This document shows, piece after piece, positions 21,859 through 31,066 of a stretch of DNA of 50,057 nt. Position 1 is the first letter of the stretch; each line of letters starts with the position of its first letter. A program made the position numbers and the translations under genes. This stretch comes from Planctomycetota bacterium (lineage in GTDB: Bacteria; Planctomycetota; Planctomycetia; Pirellulales; Pirellulaceae): NCBI GenBank assembly GCA_014381825.1, contig JACNKX010000236.1, positions 1-50,057 of the forward strand, written 5' to 3'. The notes under the pieces were generated by a model. The model was not told where the DNA came from. It saw only the letters and a program-made list of their open reading frames with translations, and made no database searches.

Positions 21859-23625
21859 GTGACACAATCGGGCTTCACAAACCAACGCGACTCTTCAACG
21901 ATCGAAACGGCAGCGTTCGACCTGTCGATTCCCGTAAGCATTTTCGCAACGGGATGGGGAGCCGCGATCAATCGAATTCAGAGGTTCGATGTCGTCACAA
22001 CGGACTTGAGCGCCGAGTCGCCGAAAACCATTTCTCTCCAGCTTCGTCGTCCGGCTGTCAAAACTTTCAGCTACACGTTTCCTGAACTCCCCGAGTGGCA
22101 AACAGAACGGTCTGGCAAAGGAGGCCTAGCGACCAAGAAGCCTCGCCCTAAGATTAATAAAGACGAACGCCGCACGCGGCTCAAACCACCAACCGACATC
22201 GTCAAGCTCGAAGACCGACTCTACTACATGCTGCAACCGCCGTTGGAGACAATCCTCTCCTCCGATTCGATGCGAATGCCCTTCGAGCCGTTTCCATATC
22301 AGTATCAGGGCATCGCCTTTCTCTATCCGCGATTCGCCGCGATCCTGGCCGACGAGATGGGGCTCGGCAAGACGATGCAGGCCATCACGTCCATGCGACT
22401 GTTGCTGCGAGCGGGAGAACTTCGCAACATTTTGTTGATCTGCCCCAAGCCGCTGGTATCGAACTGGAAGAACGAGTTCACGATGTGGGCACCGGAGATC
22501 CCGTTGTGCATTATCGAAGGCGATCAGACGCGGCGACAGTGGCAATGGCATCATCAAGCCGCACCGTTGAAAATCGCTAACTACGAGCTATTGATGCGTG
22601 ACCGAGACATCGTACTCGACTCCGGTCTTAACTTTGATCTGGTCGTGCTGGACGAGGCCCAGCGAATTAAGAATCGGTCCAGCACGACCAGCCAGATCAC
22701 TCGCGCCATTTCGCGTTCGCGCAGTTGGGCGCTGACCGGAACACCAGTCGAAAACAGCTCGGAAGATCTCGTCGGAATCTTTGAGTTCCTCTCGCCCGGC
22801 TATTTGCAATCGGGTATGACCGCACGTCGGATGGCAAAGGCCGCCGGCGATTACATCTTGCGGCGCACCAAAGACAAGGTGCTGACAGATTTACCGCCAA
22901 AGTTGTATCGCGACGCTGAACTCGACCTGACGCCCGATCAATGGTGTTCGTACAAAAGCGCGGAAGAGGATGGAGTCATTAAGCTCGAAGGCCTGGGCGA
23001 AGAGCTGACGATTCAACACGTCTTCGAGTTGGTGTTGCGTCTGAAACAGATCTGCAATTTCGATCCAGCGACGGGTGCCAGCAGCAAGCTTGAGCGACTG
23101 GAAGCCGATCTCGAAGAGGTTGTCGCGAGCGGTCGCAAGGCAATCGTCTTTAGCCAATGGGTCGGCGTCCTCGACAAAATTCGCGATCGACTAAGCCGGT
23201 TCGGCATCCTCGAATACCACGGTAAGATCCCGCACAAAAAACGAGAAGGTGTTATTAAGCAGTTCAAGGAAGATCCCTCGAAACACGTGATCTTGATGAG
23301 CTACGGAGCGGGCAGCGTGGGCCTGAATCTTCAGTTCTGTCGCTACGTGTTCCTGTTCGATCGCTGGTGGAACCCGGCAGTCGAAGACCAAGCCATCAAC
23401 CGCGCGCACCGCATCGGAGCCGCAGGCTCGGTCACCGTCAACCGCATGCTCACGCTCGGCACAATCGAAGAACGCATCAACCAAGTTCTCGAAGAAAAGC
23501 GTGCGCTCTTCGACGCGATCCTTTCACAAACGGACACGCCCCGTAGCCTCGGTTTGACACAGGACGAAGTCTTCGGCCTCTTCGATCTAAAATCTCGCCG
23601 CGTCGACCAACGGCGCGCCGCGTAG
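21859..23625 (+). CDS. SNF2-family DEAD/DEAH-box helicase
   Basis: The 588-residue protein has SNF2 helicase motifs in order: I ILADEMGLGKTMQ (165-172 core), Ia ILLICPKPLVSNWKNE, II VVLDEAQRIKN (DEAQ instead of DEAH, about 265-268), III WALTGTPVENS, IV KAIVFSQWVGVLDKI, V LMSYGAGSVGLNLQF and VI DQAINRAHRIGAAGSV. The 150-residue N-terminus has no recognisable accessory domain such as SWIM or bromodomain, and the size is small for SNF2 proteins. Such ATPases translocate on double-stranded DNA in repair or remodelling. The start is GTG at 21859. It sits 29 bases after the 191-residue hypothetical. Planctomycetes carry several members, so this need not be a defence gene. Confidence 0.92.
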   Translation: MTQSGFTNQRDSSTIETAAFDLSIPVSIFATGWGAAINRIQRFDVVTTDLSAESPKTISLQLRRPAVKTFSYTFPELPEWQTERSGKGGLATKKPRPKINKDERRTRLKPPTDIVKLEDRLYYMLQPPLETILSSDSMRMPFEPFPYQYQGIAFLYPRFAAILADEMGLGKTMQAITSMRLLLRAGELRNILLICPKPLVSNWKNEFTMWAPEIPLCIIEGDQTRRQWQWHHQAAPLKIANYELLMRDRDIVLDSGLNFDLVVLDEAQRIKNRSSTTSQITRAISRSRSWALTGTPVENSSEDLVGIFEFLSPGYLQSGMTARRMAKAAGDYILRRTKDKVLTDLPPKLYRDAELDLTPDQWCSYKSAEEDGVIKLEGLGEELTIQHVFELVLRLKQICNFDPATGASSKLERLEADLEEVVASGRKAIVFSQWVGVLDKIRDRLSRFGILEYHGKIPHKKREGVIKQFKEDPSKHVILMSYGAGSVGLNLQFCRYVFLFDRWWNPAVEDQAINRAHRIGAAGSVTVNRMLTLGTIEERINQVLEEKRALFDAILSQTDTPRSLGLTQDEVFGLFDLKSRRVDQRRAA

Positions 23626-23716
23626 ATACTCGCGGAACATTTAAGAACTGTGTCTTCACGAGAACCTCTTTTATAGGCTACGAATGTTCGTCGGCACCGG
23701 GTTCATGAATTCGAAC

Positions 23717-24703
23717 CTACTCGCTTGACCGAACGAACTTTCGTATCGACGGGAGCATACTCGTATCGTCTCCAACAAACTTGGCAGCGGCAGCTTTGAC
23801 TTCGGCGGTGTAAATACTGCCCACTGAATCGAGGAACACATCGTGCGGCGCGTAGAAATCTTCGGACGTCGTCGGAAAGCCGTTGCCTCCCCAACGAGTC
23901 AGTAGATTTCCATCGCGATCAAAGATGCTCATTCGACCGCTTGGCTTGGACGTATCAGGCGAGTTCCAGGGGAAGACGCCTGTGTGGAATCCTAATTCGA
24001 AGATGTAAACGAGGCCGTCTGGAGCGACGTGTACTTGGGCCGGTCGTGGGAGGTTGTCCCAGACGTCGAGTAACTCGCCTTCGGGCGAGAATATCTGAAC
24101 GCGACTGTTCTCGCGATCCGCCACATAGAGTCGCTGGCCGTCGGTGCCAATTCCATGTGGCACATTGAACTGACCTGGCTGTGCTCCCGGTGAGCCCCAT
24201 GAAGCGAGCAACTCGCCCTCGACCGAGAAACGATGAACGCGAGCATTGCCATAGCCGTCCGTAATAAAAAGGTCCCCACCGGGACCCACGATCAAGTTCG
24301 TTGGCAAATTGAACGGCGGTCCGGCTTCCGGGCGGATCGTCCGGTAATCGAAGCCATCTGCGCCGGTATCCGATGGCGTGCCTGATGGTCCAATTGTGCG
24401 AAGCAACTCGCCATCGCCAGTAAACTGGCGCACTGAATGGCCCATATCGTCGACAAGATAAAGCGTATCGCCCGCGCCGATCGAGATGCCGTGCGGGCGA
24501 ACGAACAGTCCTTCGCCCCATCCTCGCAGGAATGTGCCATCCGCATCGAAGACAAGCACAGGAATGTCTGCGCGTGCGAATACATACACGTGATCGTGCG
24601 CGTCGACCGCGACACCAATCGCCTCGATGAGTCCGGCTTGCGCTGGCACATCTGGCCAACCGGGAACTGCTTCGAATGTAAGTGAACCCGTACCAACGGT
24701 CAT
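23717..24703 (-). CDS. NHL-repeat beta-propeller protein
   Basis: The 328-residue protein contains about six NHL-type blades: GVAVDAHDHVYVFARADIPVLVFDADGTFLRGWG, HGISIGAGDTLYLVDDMGHSVRQFTGDGELLRTIG, LIVGPGGDLFITDGYGNARVHRFSVEGELLASWG, HGIGTDGQRLYVADRENSRVQIFSPEGELL and others, with the typical DxxNxRVxxF core. No signal peptide is visible, so it may be cytoplasmic. NHL propellers bind proteins, ligands or act as lactonase/amidating scaffolds; none of those catalytic residues is recognisable. GAGGAA lies 7 bases upstream of the ATG. It starts 28 bases after the Ldh-type dehydrogenase stop, probably an operon, so a role in handling a dehydrogenase substrate such as a sugar acid or lactone is possible. 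Confidence 0.85.
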   Translation of the reverse strand: MTVGTGSLTFEAVPGWPDVPAQAGLIEAIGVAVDAHDHVYVFARADIPVLVFDADGTFLRGWGEGLFVRPHGISIGAGDTLYLVDDMGHSVRQFTGDGELLRTIGPSGTPSDTGADGFDYRTIRPEAGPPFNLPTNLIVGPGGDLFITDGYGNARVHRFSVEGELLASWGSPGAQPGQFNVPHGIGTDGQRLYVADRENSRVQIFSPEGELLDVWDNLPRPAQVHVAPDGLVYIFELGFHTGVFPWNSPDTSKPSGRMSIFDRDGNLLTRWGGNGFPTTSEDFYAPHDVFLDSVGSIYTAEVKAAAAKFVGDDTSMLPSIRKFVRSSE

Positions 24704-24731
24704 GGCATTTCCTCGTCACACCTCATGAAAG

Positions 24732-25802
24732 TCAATTGATAACAGAGGCCTCGATCAGCGTCTGTTCCACGCCAACCGACGCTGCCGCTTCAACGATCTG
24801 GCCCCACGTCGCGTCGTCCATTTCGAGACCTGCGCGACGTTCCGCGCGGTTTCGATTTTCAATTTCACCAGGAAGAATGACTTCACCGCCGGGCGTCGTC
24901 GGGCGCGAACTCTTTACAAAGTCGACATAGCGCCGAATCTCCTCAAATAACGGGCCCGGCGATGCCAATTTTTCAGGATCGAGGTAAACCGAAAGCATTC
25001 CCTGCTCAAGCAGCGTCTTACCAGGCTCACTACAACCGCCGCCTGTGAAAGCACCGGCAAGGATCTCGGCGACCAACCCAAGTCCGTAACCTTTGTGACC
25101 GCCAAACGGCAATATCGCGCCAACGGGGCGTCCTCCCGGCGGTCCATAAAAATCGTTCGCGTCGTTTGTTGGATTGCCTTCGGCGTCGACGATCGTGTTG
25201 TCTGGGACAGGTACTCCCTTGTTCTTCGCCACTTTTAGTTTACCCTCCGCCGTTGCTGCGGCCGCCATATCAAGGATGATCGGCTCGCGGCCCTCAATGG
25301 GAATTCCAACGCAGACGGGATTCACCGAAAGCCGCGCATCGCGACCGCCGCTCGGTACAACAAACATTCCGAGTCCGGTCGTATTTACAAAGTGAAGTGA
25401 CACGAGCCCCTCAGCTGCCGCGAGTTCCGCCCATGTTCCAATGCGTCCCAAATGAGCACTGTTTCGCAACGCGACAACCGAGACACCGTTCTGCCGACAC
25501 CGTTCAACGCCAATCGCTACCGCCTGTCGTCCGGTCCACTGGCCGAACCCCAGTCCGGCATCTGCAACGACCAACGGGCCGGAATCAACAACGATCTCCA
25601 ACGACTTTCCGGCGACGGCCTTCTGTTCATTCATCCATTGCAGATAGATCGGTGCCCGGATGACTCCATGCGAATCGTGTCCAGCTAGATTCGCCTCGAC
25701 AAGATGATCTCCAATCACCGCAGCTTCTTCATCGCCGCATCCGGCACGGACGAATATGTTGCTAATGAATGCCTTTAATGCTTCAGGTTGGAGCGTTTTC
25801 AC
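24732..25802 (-). CDS. Ldh/MDH-type NAD(P)-dependent oxidoreductase
   Basis: The 356-residue protein belongs to the malate/L-lactate dehydrogenase type-2 family (YlbC, ComC, AllD). It has LVEANLAGHDSHGVIRAPIYLQWM with the catalytic His of DSHG, GFGQWTGRQAVAIGVERC, VVALRNSAHLGRIGTWAELAAAEG, MFVVPSGGRDARLSVNPVCVGIP and FGGHKGYGLGLVAEILAGAFTGGG. These enzymes oxidise small 2-hydroxy acids or related compounds. The start chosen is the GTG at 25802 (VKTLQPEALKAF), because AAGGAG lies 6 bases upstream; the longer frame to 25913 has a non-homologous N-terminus. It probably shares a transcript with the downstream NHL protein. Confidence 0.9.
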   Translation of the reverse strand: MKTLQPEALKAFISNIFVRAGCGDEEAAVIGDHLVEANLAGHDSHGVIRAPIYLQWMNEQKAVAGKSLEIVVDSGPLVVADAGLGFGQWTGRQAVAIGVERCRQNGVSVVALRNSAHLGRIGTWAELAAAEGLVSLHFVNTTGLGMFVVPSGGRDARLSVNPVCVGIPIEGREPIILDMAAAATAEGKLKVAKNKGVPVPDNTIVDAEGNPTNDANDFYGPPGGRPVGAILPFGGHKGYGLGLVAEILAGAFTGGGCSEPGKTLLEQGMLSVYLDPEKLASPGPLFEEIRRYVDFVKSSRPTTPGGEVILPGEIENRNRAERRAGLEMDDATWGQIVEAAASVGVEQTLIEASVIN

Positions 25803-26028
25803 GCAGAACTCCTTATCGATTTCAATGGTGCGGCAGGCTGGGTGATGGCCGGGAACGAATCGTCCTTGCAAGAAGGACTGGACAACGTACCACGCGCCGA
25901 GCCGTCGTACCACAAGGAGGCAGTTGTGCAGATCGTGCCTCGTTGTGGTATCCGCACCCAGATTACGCCGCGATCGCCACGTGGTAGAATGTCGGCTCGT
26001 CGAGTCTGATCACACCCAGGAGATTCCA

Positions 26029-26739
26029 ATGCGACATTACTTCCGATTCGCCGCCGTTGCCCTTGCCGCAATGCTCGTTGCCTCTTCAGTTAACGCCAGC
26101 GACAACGAACTGTCCGACAAAGAAAAAGCAGAAGGCTGGGAGCTACTGTTCAACGGCACGGATCTGACTGGTTGGAAGTGCAACAACGGCAAGCCAATCG
26201 CGACGAAAGTTGACAGCGGGTCGCTGGTTCCTTACAAGTCGGGCGGGTACATCATTATTCACGAACAACAGTTCGACAATTTCGTACTGAAATGCGATGT
26301 ACGCTGGGAAGATCCGCGGTGCAACTCAGGCATCTTTTTCCGCGTCGAGGATCCCAAAAACCCCGTGCATACGGGCTTCGAGATTCAGGTCATGAGCGGC
26401 ACGGAAGTCGGCAAGCACCAGTTTGGCGCGATCTACGATCTCGCATCCTCGACCGAGAACGCAGGCAAAAAACTAGGAGAATGGAATTCTCTCGAAATCA
26501 GATGCTACGGTCCCTACATCAACGTCAAAGTAAACGGCACGGCGGTCGCCGCACTGAACTGCGACAAATTCGATCGGCCAGGTATCTGCCCCGATGGCCA
26601 AAAGCATAAGTTCCAGCTGAACGGCGAGCCGCGCGCGGTAAAAGACTTTGCTCGCAGCGGTTACCTCGGATTCCAGGACCACGGCCACAAGGTCTGGTAC
26701 AAGAACGTCAAGTTGTTGAAGTTAGAATTGAAGAAGTAA
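26029..26739 (+). CDS. DUF1080 secreted protein (3-keto-disaccharide hydrolase domain)
   Basis: The 236-residue protein has a signal peptide (MRHYFRFAAVALAAMLVASSVNAS, cut after Ala23). A single DUF1080 domain follows: GWELLFNGTDLTGWKCNNGKP, GYIIIHEQQFDNFVLKCDVRWE, CNSGIFFRVEDPKNPVHTGFEIQVM, GEWNSLEIRCYGPYINVKVNGTAVAA and SGYLGFQDHGHKVWYKNVKL. The fold is concanavalin-like. Members are abundant in planctomycetes and some cleave 3-keto glycosides, but this gene has no neighbour that proves a substrate. CAGGAG precedes the ATG by 6 bases. It converges with the next gene, leaving 33 bases between the stop codons. Confidence 0.92.
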   Translation: MRHYFRFAAVALAAMLVASSVNASDNELSDKEKAEGWELLFNGTDLTGWKCNNGKPIATKVDSGSLVPYKSGGYIIIHEQQFDNFVLKCDVRWEDPRCNSGIFFRVEDPKNPVHTGFEIQVMSGTEVGKHQFGAIYDLASSTENAGKKLGEWNSLEIRCYGPYINVKVNGTAVAALNCDKFDRPGICPDGQKHKFQLNGEPRAVKDFARSGYLGFQDHGHKVWYKNVKLLKLELKK

Positions 26740-26772
26740 TCGACGTTTTACCAGCCAAGTTTGTCGCGAGGC

Positions 26773-28149
26773 TCATCGAATCGCAATCCGGTAATTTCGG
26801 GCGAAGTCTCTAATTCGCATCGCGTCCTCGTTTGCTCCGGCATTGGCGATGATGCTCTCGCGGAAACGACCAAGTTGCAGATAAGCCTGGTAATCGCGGG
26901 GAATACTGAAATTGAAATCGGTGATCTCTTTCGAGCCATCTGCCAGCGCCGTCCACATGCTCGCCTGTGTCGCTGTGTCGAATGAAGACAGTTGATTCCA
27001 AAACCATCCCGGATTCGAGATTGTAGTTCCGCTGATCAGCTTCAATAGTTCGCGTTGACGTCCCGTGACCAGTTCGATTCGACCGATCATCACCCGCTCG
27101 ATCTTGGCTTCGCGCGACACCTCCATCGGCAATATGTGGTCGGTCCACTCGCGAGGCATCGTGAAAAAGAGCCTTGTGCCGGAACTCTTGAAGTAAGAAA
27201 GCTCCCATGTCTGGAGCATCGCTTCCGCTTCGTCTTCGTACAGCCCATCCGAGATAAGTGAAGACTTCATCTCGGCCTTCAATCGAGTCAGATTTCCTTC
27301 GCCGTATTGCTCTTCAGAGAACTTTGACGGAACAGTCGCAACGATGCCGTCCGCCGACTGCTGGGACGATGTCTCGACTTTGCGGTAAGCCACGACGCCT
27401 GGTTTCGGAATGTCCACGAGCCACATCGTCATGAACCGAAGCGAACTCTCCCACGATCCAACCGAGCTATTGCGAACGATGTCGTAGTGTTGCGTTTCGG
27501 CGTTTTGCTTGATCCGCAATGGTGCCTCGATATTGGCAACACCTCGATAGAAAAGATACTTCTCCGCTTCCCCATTTGACGTGTGCAGCGTTGGCGCGTG
27601 AACATTACGCGGCGCAAGCCAAACATGTTGATTCGTTTCCGGAATCGCCTTCTCGCTGTTAACGGTTACATTGTTCCACGAAATACTGCCTTGCGATTCT
27701 CGTGTCAGCTTTCCTAAGTCGTTTCGTCGCGAGTTGAATCCCGGCGCGACGACGTCGGCGCTGGGGAACCATTCGCTGATCCAACCACCTTGAAAACGCG
27801 CTTGCACGTCGATGTCAGCGGGTTCATTGTTGGGAGGATAAATGTAAATGATCGGCGTTTCCATTCGCATCGTGGCTCCCGAGAAACTGGAAGGAAGTCC
27901 TTTCGAGCGCTGGCGCTGGAGCGGCGCGTGCGACCCGCCTATTCGGACAAGATCCGGATACAATCGATGGGCAAACGCCGGAAGAGGCTCCTCGTTAATG
28001 TTGACGCCTCGGAACACAGTTCCCTGCTCGTCTTGCAAAACCGTGAACGTGCCCCACTCGTGAATTACAAACGGCTTCAGCTCTTCAGCCGTCGCCCAAC
28101 CAGTGAGAGAGGCTACGAAACAGAGGGTCGCGATCACTCTTTGGCACAT
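26773..28149 (-). CDS. Secreted hypothetical protein with HEWGTF motif
   Basis: The 458-residue protein has a signal peptide (MCQRVIATLCFVASLTGWATAE). The mature start is FVIHEWGTFTVLQDEQGTVFRGVNINEEPLPAF. A beta-rich region follows (MRMETPIIYIYPPN, VQARFQGGWISEWFPSADVV, QHVWLAPRNVHAP, YLFYRGVANIEAP) and then a helical C-terminus (YEDEAEAMLQTWELSYFK, RIELVTGRQRELLKLI, AYLQLGRFRESIIAN). I recognise the HEWGTF/MRMETPV pattern from conserved hypothetical proteins of planctomycetes and acidobacteria but not a function. It diverges from the LysR gene, with 109 bases between the starts, so LysR control is possible. Its stop faces the DUF1080 gene. Confidence 0.8.
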   Translation of the reverse strand: MCQRVIATLCFVASLTGWATAEELKPFVIHEWGTFTVLQDEQGTVFRGVNINEEPLPAFAHRLYPDLVRIGGSHAPLQRQRSKGLPSSFSGATMRMETPIIYIYPPNNEPADIDVQARFQGGWISEWFPSADVVAPGFNSRRNDLGKLTRESQGSISWNNVTVNSEKAIPETNQHVWLAPRNVHAPTLHTSNGEAEKYLFYRGVANIEAPLRIKQNAETQHYDIVRNSSVGSWESSLRFMTMWLVDIPKPGVVAYRKVETSSQQSADGIVATVPSKFSEEQYGEGNLTRLKAEMKSSLISDGLYEDEAEAMLQTWELSYFKSSGTRLFFTMPREWTDHILPMEVSREAKIERVMIGRIELVTGRQRELLKLISGTTISNPGWFWNQLSSFDTATQASMWTALADGSKEITDFNFSIPRDYQAYLQLGRFRESIIANAGANEDAMRIRDFARNYRIAIR

Positions 28150-28258
28150 AACGATTCTCCTGGAAGGGGAAAGTGGGAATATTCAAACTTCTCGGATTGA
28201 GTTCTGGTGGATTCTAAGGCAGAATCGACGTTGCGATTACTTGTAAACACTTGAATCT

Positions 28259-29191
28259 ATGTTGGTTATTGTTGTGCATCAGATTCCCCAGCTGTCAACC
28301 GATCAAGTGGCCGCCTTTGTCGAGTTGGCTCGAGAGGGGACAATCCGTGCTGCAGCGACGAATCTTTACGTCACCGAACAAGGTTTGCGAAATCGATTGA
28401 TCGCGTTAGAGCGGCAGCTCGACGTCGAGCTGTACCGCAAGGTTCGAGGGATTCGAAATGCAACGCCGCTGACCACACAGGGCCAGCAGTTCTTACCGCA
28501 CGCAATTGCTTTCCTCGACCAAGCGGCTGAATTGAGCAGCGTGTTCTCGGCAGACGGTCGCTCGCAGGAAGTTTCCATTGTCGCAAGCCAATACCTTGCG
28601 ACGTATGTACTCATTCGCGGCATGGGTCAATTTCACCGAGCCCATCCGGACGTTCGCGTTCGTATAAGCGTGAGGACCGAGCACGAAGTCGAAACGATGA
28701 TGATTGAGCAACCTGAGATACAAATCGGCTTCGCGGCTCCCTACGAGAGTTCGCCTGCGTTGAACTACGAACATCTCTTCTCGATGAGTTGGAGCGTCGT
28801 CACTCCGAACAAACACCGCCTGGCCAAGAAGAAGCAAGTGCGTCTGCAAGATCTGGTCGACGAACCGCTGATTGTCTACGAATCAGGATCAACAGGACGG
28901 CAACACGTCATCGAAGCATTCGCCCGCCAGAGCATTCGGCCACGAATTGAAATGGAAGCAACAACAACTGACTTACTTGTTCGGATGGTAGAAGCGAATC
29001 TAGGTATTGCAGTCGTCCCGTTGCTGCCAGATGGCTCGGTCACACGTGGTCGAAAGGTAGCCGTCAAACCGCTCGGCAAGCAGATCCGAGCGATCGATTC
29101 GGACATCCTCACGCGTAAGAACGAGAATCTGTCTCCCGGTGCGACAGCGTTCATCCGGTTCATTCGAGAAAACAACTTTGCTTCAAACTAA
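28259..29191 (+). CDS. LysR-type transcriptional regulator
   Basis: The 310-residue protein has the N-terminal LysR helix-turn-helix: STDQVAAFVELAREGTIRAAATNLYVTEQGLRNRLIALERQLDVELYRKVR, residues about 12-62. The usual serine-rich SxSAVSxxIKxLE core is replaced by VTEQGLRNRLIALE. A linker helix (GQQFLPHAIAFLDQAAEL) and a substrate-binding domain follow (VSIVASQYLATYVLIRGMGQFHRAHPDVRVRI, IQIGFAA, GSTGRQHVIEAFARQ, LVRMVEANLGIAVVPLLPDGS). The small-ligand pocket cannot be specified. It is divergent from the secreted HEWGTF protein gene, a common regulator-target layout. The exact start among the first few in-frame codons is uncertain. Confidence 0.9.
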   Translation: MLVIVVHQIPQLSTDQVAAFVELAREGTIRAAATNLYVTEQGLRNRLIALERQLDVELYRKVRGIRNATPLTTQGQQFLPHAIAFLDQAAELSSVFSADGRSQEVSIVASQYLATYVLIRGMGQFHRAHPDVRVRISVRTEHEVETMMIEQPEIQIGFAAPYESSPALNYEHLFSMSWSVVTPNKHRLAKKKQVRLQDLVDEPLIVYESGSTGRQHVIEAFARQSIRPRIEMEATTTDLLVRMVEANLGIAVVPLLPDGSVTRGRKVAVKPLGKQIRAIDSDILTRKNENLSPGATAFIRFIRENNFASN

Positions 29192-29261
29192 ACCGCACGG
29201 AGCAAGCGTACGCACGCAACCAACTGTCACGTCCAACGCCATCAGGCGATCGTTGCTATTC

Positions 29262-29678
29262 ATGCAATCGCAAAACGAACCACCACTACGTCCACATTGG
29301 GCGGTCATCTTTACAATCGTGTCATGTCCGATCGGCCTAGTGCTTGCGATAACGGCCCACTACCTGCTGTACATTCCTTGGCCAAAGTCCCTTGGATGGT
29401 GGGCCGTGATGGCCTATCTCGGTACGGCTTTCCCCTGGTCCTCATTGGAGTGGCCGACGAAAAATGCGGCGATTCGAGGACACAATGCATTCGTCATCAT
29501 CGCGATTTGCGTCTTCGTCATCGCGACCATCACCGGCGAGTCATATTCGGAATTCCCGAAATGGGGAACTTACACGCTAATCATCACTGCTGCGATTGGC
29601 TACTCGGTGATGGGCGTCTGCGGTGCGCGTAACTTCATGAAGTGGCTGCGTGGAGAGATTAACGACGACGATCAATAA
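29262..29678 (+). CDS. Small integral membrane protein, unknown function
   Basis: The 138-residue protein contains four predicted membrane helices: AVIFTIVSCPIGLVLAITAHY, GWWAVMAYLGTAFPWSSL, FVIIAICVFVIATITG and LIITAAIGYSVMGVCGA. It has a short acidic C-terminus (GEINDDDQ). The ATG at 29262 is preferred; the frame extends upstream into the LysR gene but that part looks non-coding. No family is recognised. It lies in a run of small planctomycete-type hypothetical genes on the same strand (29262-31504) of which this is the first. Confidence 0.65.
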   Translation: MQSQNEPPLRPHWAVIFTIVSCPIGLVLAITAHYLLYIPWPKSLGWWAVMAYLGTAFPWSSLEWPTKNAAIRGHNAFVIIAICVFVIATITGESYSEFPKWGTYTLIITAAIGYSVMGVCGARNFMKWLRGEINDDDQ

Positions 29679-29781
29679 TTATCTCGTCGGATCGAAAACG
29701 ACCGCTTCCTGTGGCTTGCCGGGCTGAAGTTGTCCGACTCTAATCCAAAAGACTAAATCCGCGAAGAGATTGGAGCCCGTC

Positions 29782-30702
29782 ATGCGTTGTTTGCTTGTCG
29801 CAGTGTTGATGTTGGCCACTATCATCGGCGGAATGCGATCGCTTGCTACTGGTACGGGTGGCTAGGACTCGTTGGTGGCATTTTTGGTGGCTGGATTTTA
29901 CTTTGGTTGCTCGCAAAGTTCGTTCCGGGAGAATCCGCGAAGGCCTTCAAAGAGATGTACCGACACGCTGCGGGAGCAATGTGCGACGCTTCCATCGAAG
30001 TTCACGGCATCTGGTTGGCTGACGGAGCAAACTCACTCTCAGAGATCTTACGCGAGAGGCTTGACGGTTGGATCGACGACTCGAATGAAGAATCCGACGC
30101 ACAGGGATTTCAAATCGAACTGGACGAAATTCTCAGTCACTCCGACGAAAATCTTGATCTTGTTCGCTACTTCATTGACTTTACCGTAACGCCACCAGAA
30201 ACCGAACCGGATGCGAGTTGGGCGCCTCATGCGATTGGTCTACGCGCGGTCGATTCGGATGAGGGGGGGAGCGTGCGAGGTGCACAGCGCCGACGAATTC
30301 GACAACGAGGCAAACGAGTTTCGCCCGTTCTTGGACTTCGCGTACGAAGAGATCTGCGGAGCACGTCGAATCCGGCTATATGTCGGTCTCGACCCATCAA
30401 TGGAAACCTATCGCTTCGAATACGCCTTTGTGAATCCGTTGAAGGCCACAATTGACATCCCCAATCGATCGCCAGATGGCGCGTCACGGAAGCAAGTGAT
30501 AAAATCGTTATTCCAACACGCAATCAAACGACGCCCATTGCAGTACCTGTCACTGAGCTATCTTCCCGTCGATGATGCGGATATCGTTTCCGTCTTCGAT
30601 ATTGCCGAGCTACGAACGATTGACCTGAAGGGAACTTACGTCACCGAGAAAGCGATCGAACGACTTCGCGAGGCAATTCCCGACATTGAAGTGAACAAGT
30701 GA
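29782..30702 (+). pseudogene. Hypothetical membrane-anchored protein broken by frameshifts
   Basis: Three overlapping pieces look like parts of one gene. The first is an ATG at 29782 giving a signal-like MRCLLVAVLMLATIIGG, which stops at 29863-29865. The second is an overlapping frame giving a membrane helix and soluble domain (WLGLVGGIFGGWILLWLLAKFV, then KAFKEMYRHAAGAMCDAS ... LDLVRYFIDFTVTPPE). Its sense fails just after a seven-G run (30263-30269). The third frame continues sensibly (HSADEFDNEANEFRPFLDFAYEEI, ending with a leucine-rich-like IVSVFDIAELRTIDLKGTYVTEKAIERLREAIPDIEVNK) to 30702. The frame changes (+1/-1) cancel out. Either the gene is decaying or the G-run and an upstream base are sequencing errors. 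The last part resembles leucine-rich repeat tails. The function is unknown. Confidence 0.6.
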
Positions 30703-30736
30703 CAATTCACTCCCAATGGATCAAGGAGAAAGCTTC

Positions 30737-31057
30737 ATGGCTCTTGACGTCTACATCGTGAACCCCGAGACAGACGAAGCTGTCTACCAGTTCGGAATCG
30801 AAGACGAAGCGCACGCCGTCGTTTTCACCGACGAATACATGATGACTCGCGCCTGCCCGCAACTTCTTAAGGCTCAAGAATACTTTGACGACGCAAAGTT
30901 TTCTGGCTTCGAACTGGAGTGCATCGTGCGAGGGATCGATAAGGCTCTCCCACGATTCACCGGTCGTGCTGACGCGATGGCGATGTTACGTCAATTGCGC
31001 GCCGCGTGCGCGGAAGCCGATCGTAGCGACCGATACATTCAAATGCGTGGTGACTAG
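30737..31057 (+). CDS. Conserved hypothetical protein, 106 residues
   Basis: This small soluble acidic protein (ALDVYIVNPETDEAVYQFGIEDEAHAVVF and ECIVRGIDKALPRFTGRADAMAMLRQLRAACAEADRS) is not recognised as a named family. AAGGAG lies 8 bases before the ATG at 30737, which decides this start over the longer frame. The stop is 9 bases before the next gene, so the two are likely co-transcribed. Its composition and length look like small SMI1/immunity-type neighbours, but nothing specific supports that. Confidence 0.7.
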   Translation: MALDVYIVNPETDEAVYQFGIEDEAHAVVFTDEYMMTRACPQLLKAQEYFDDAKFSGFELECIVRGIDKALPRFTGRADAMAMLRQLRAACAEADRSDRYIQMRGD

Positions 31058-31066
31058 CGGGGACTT

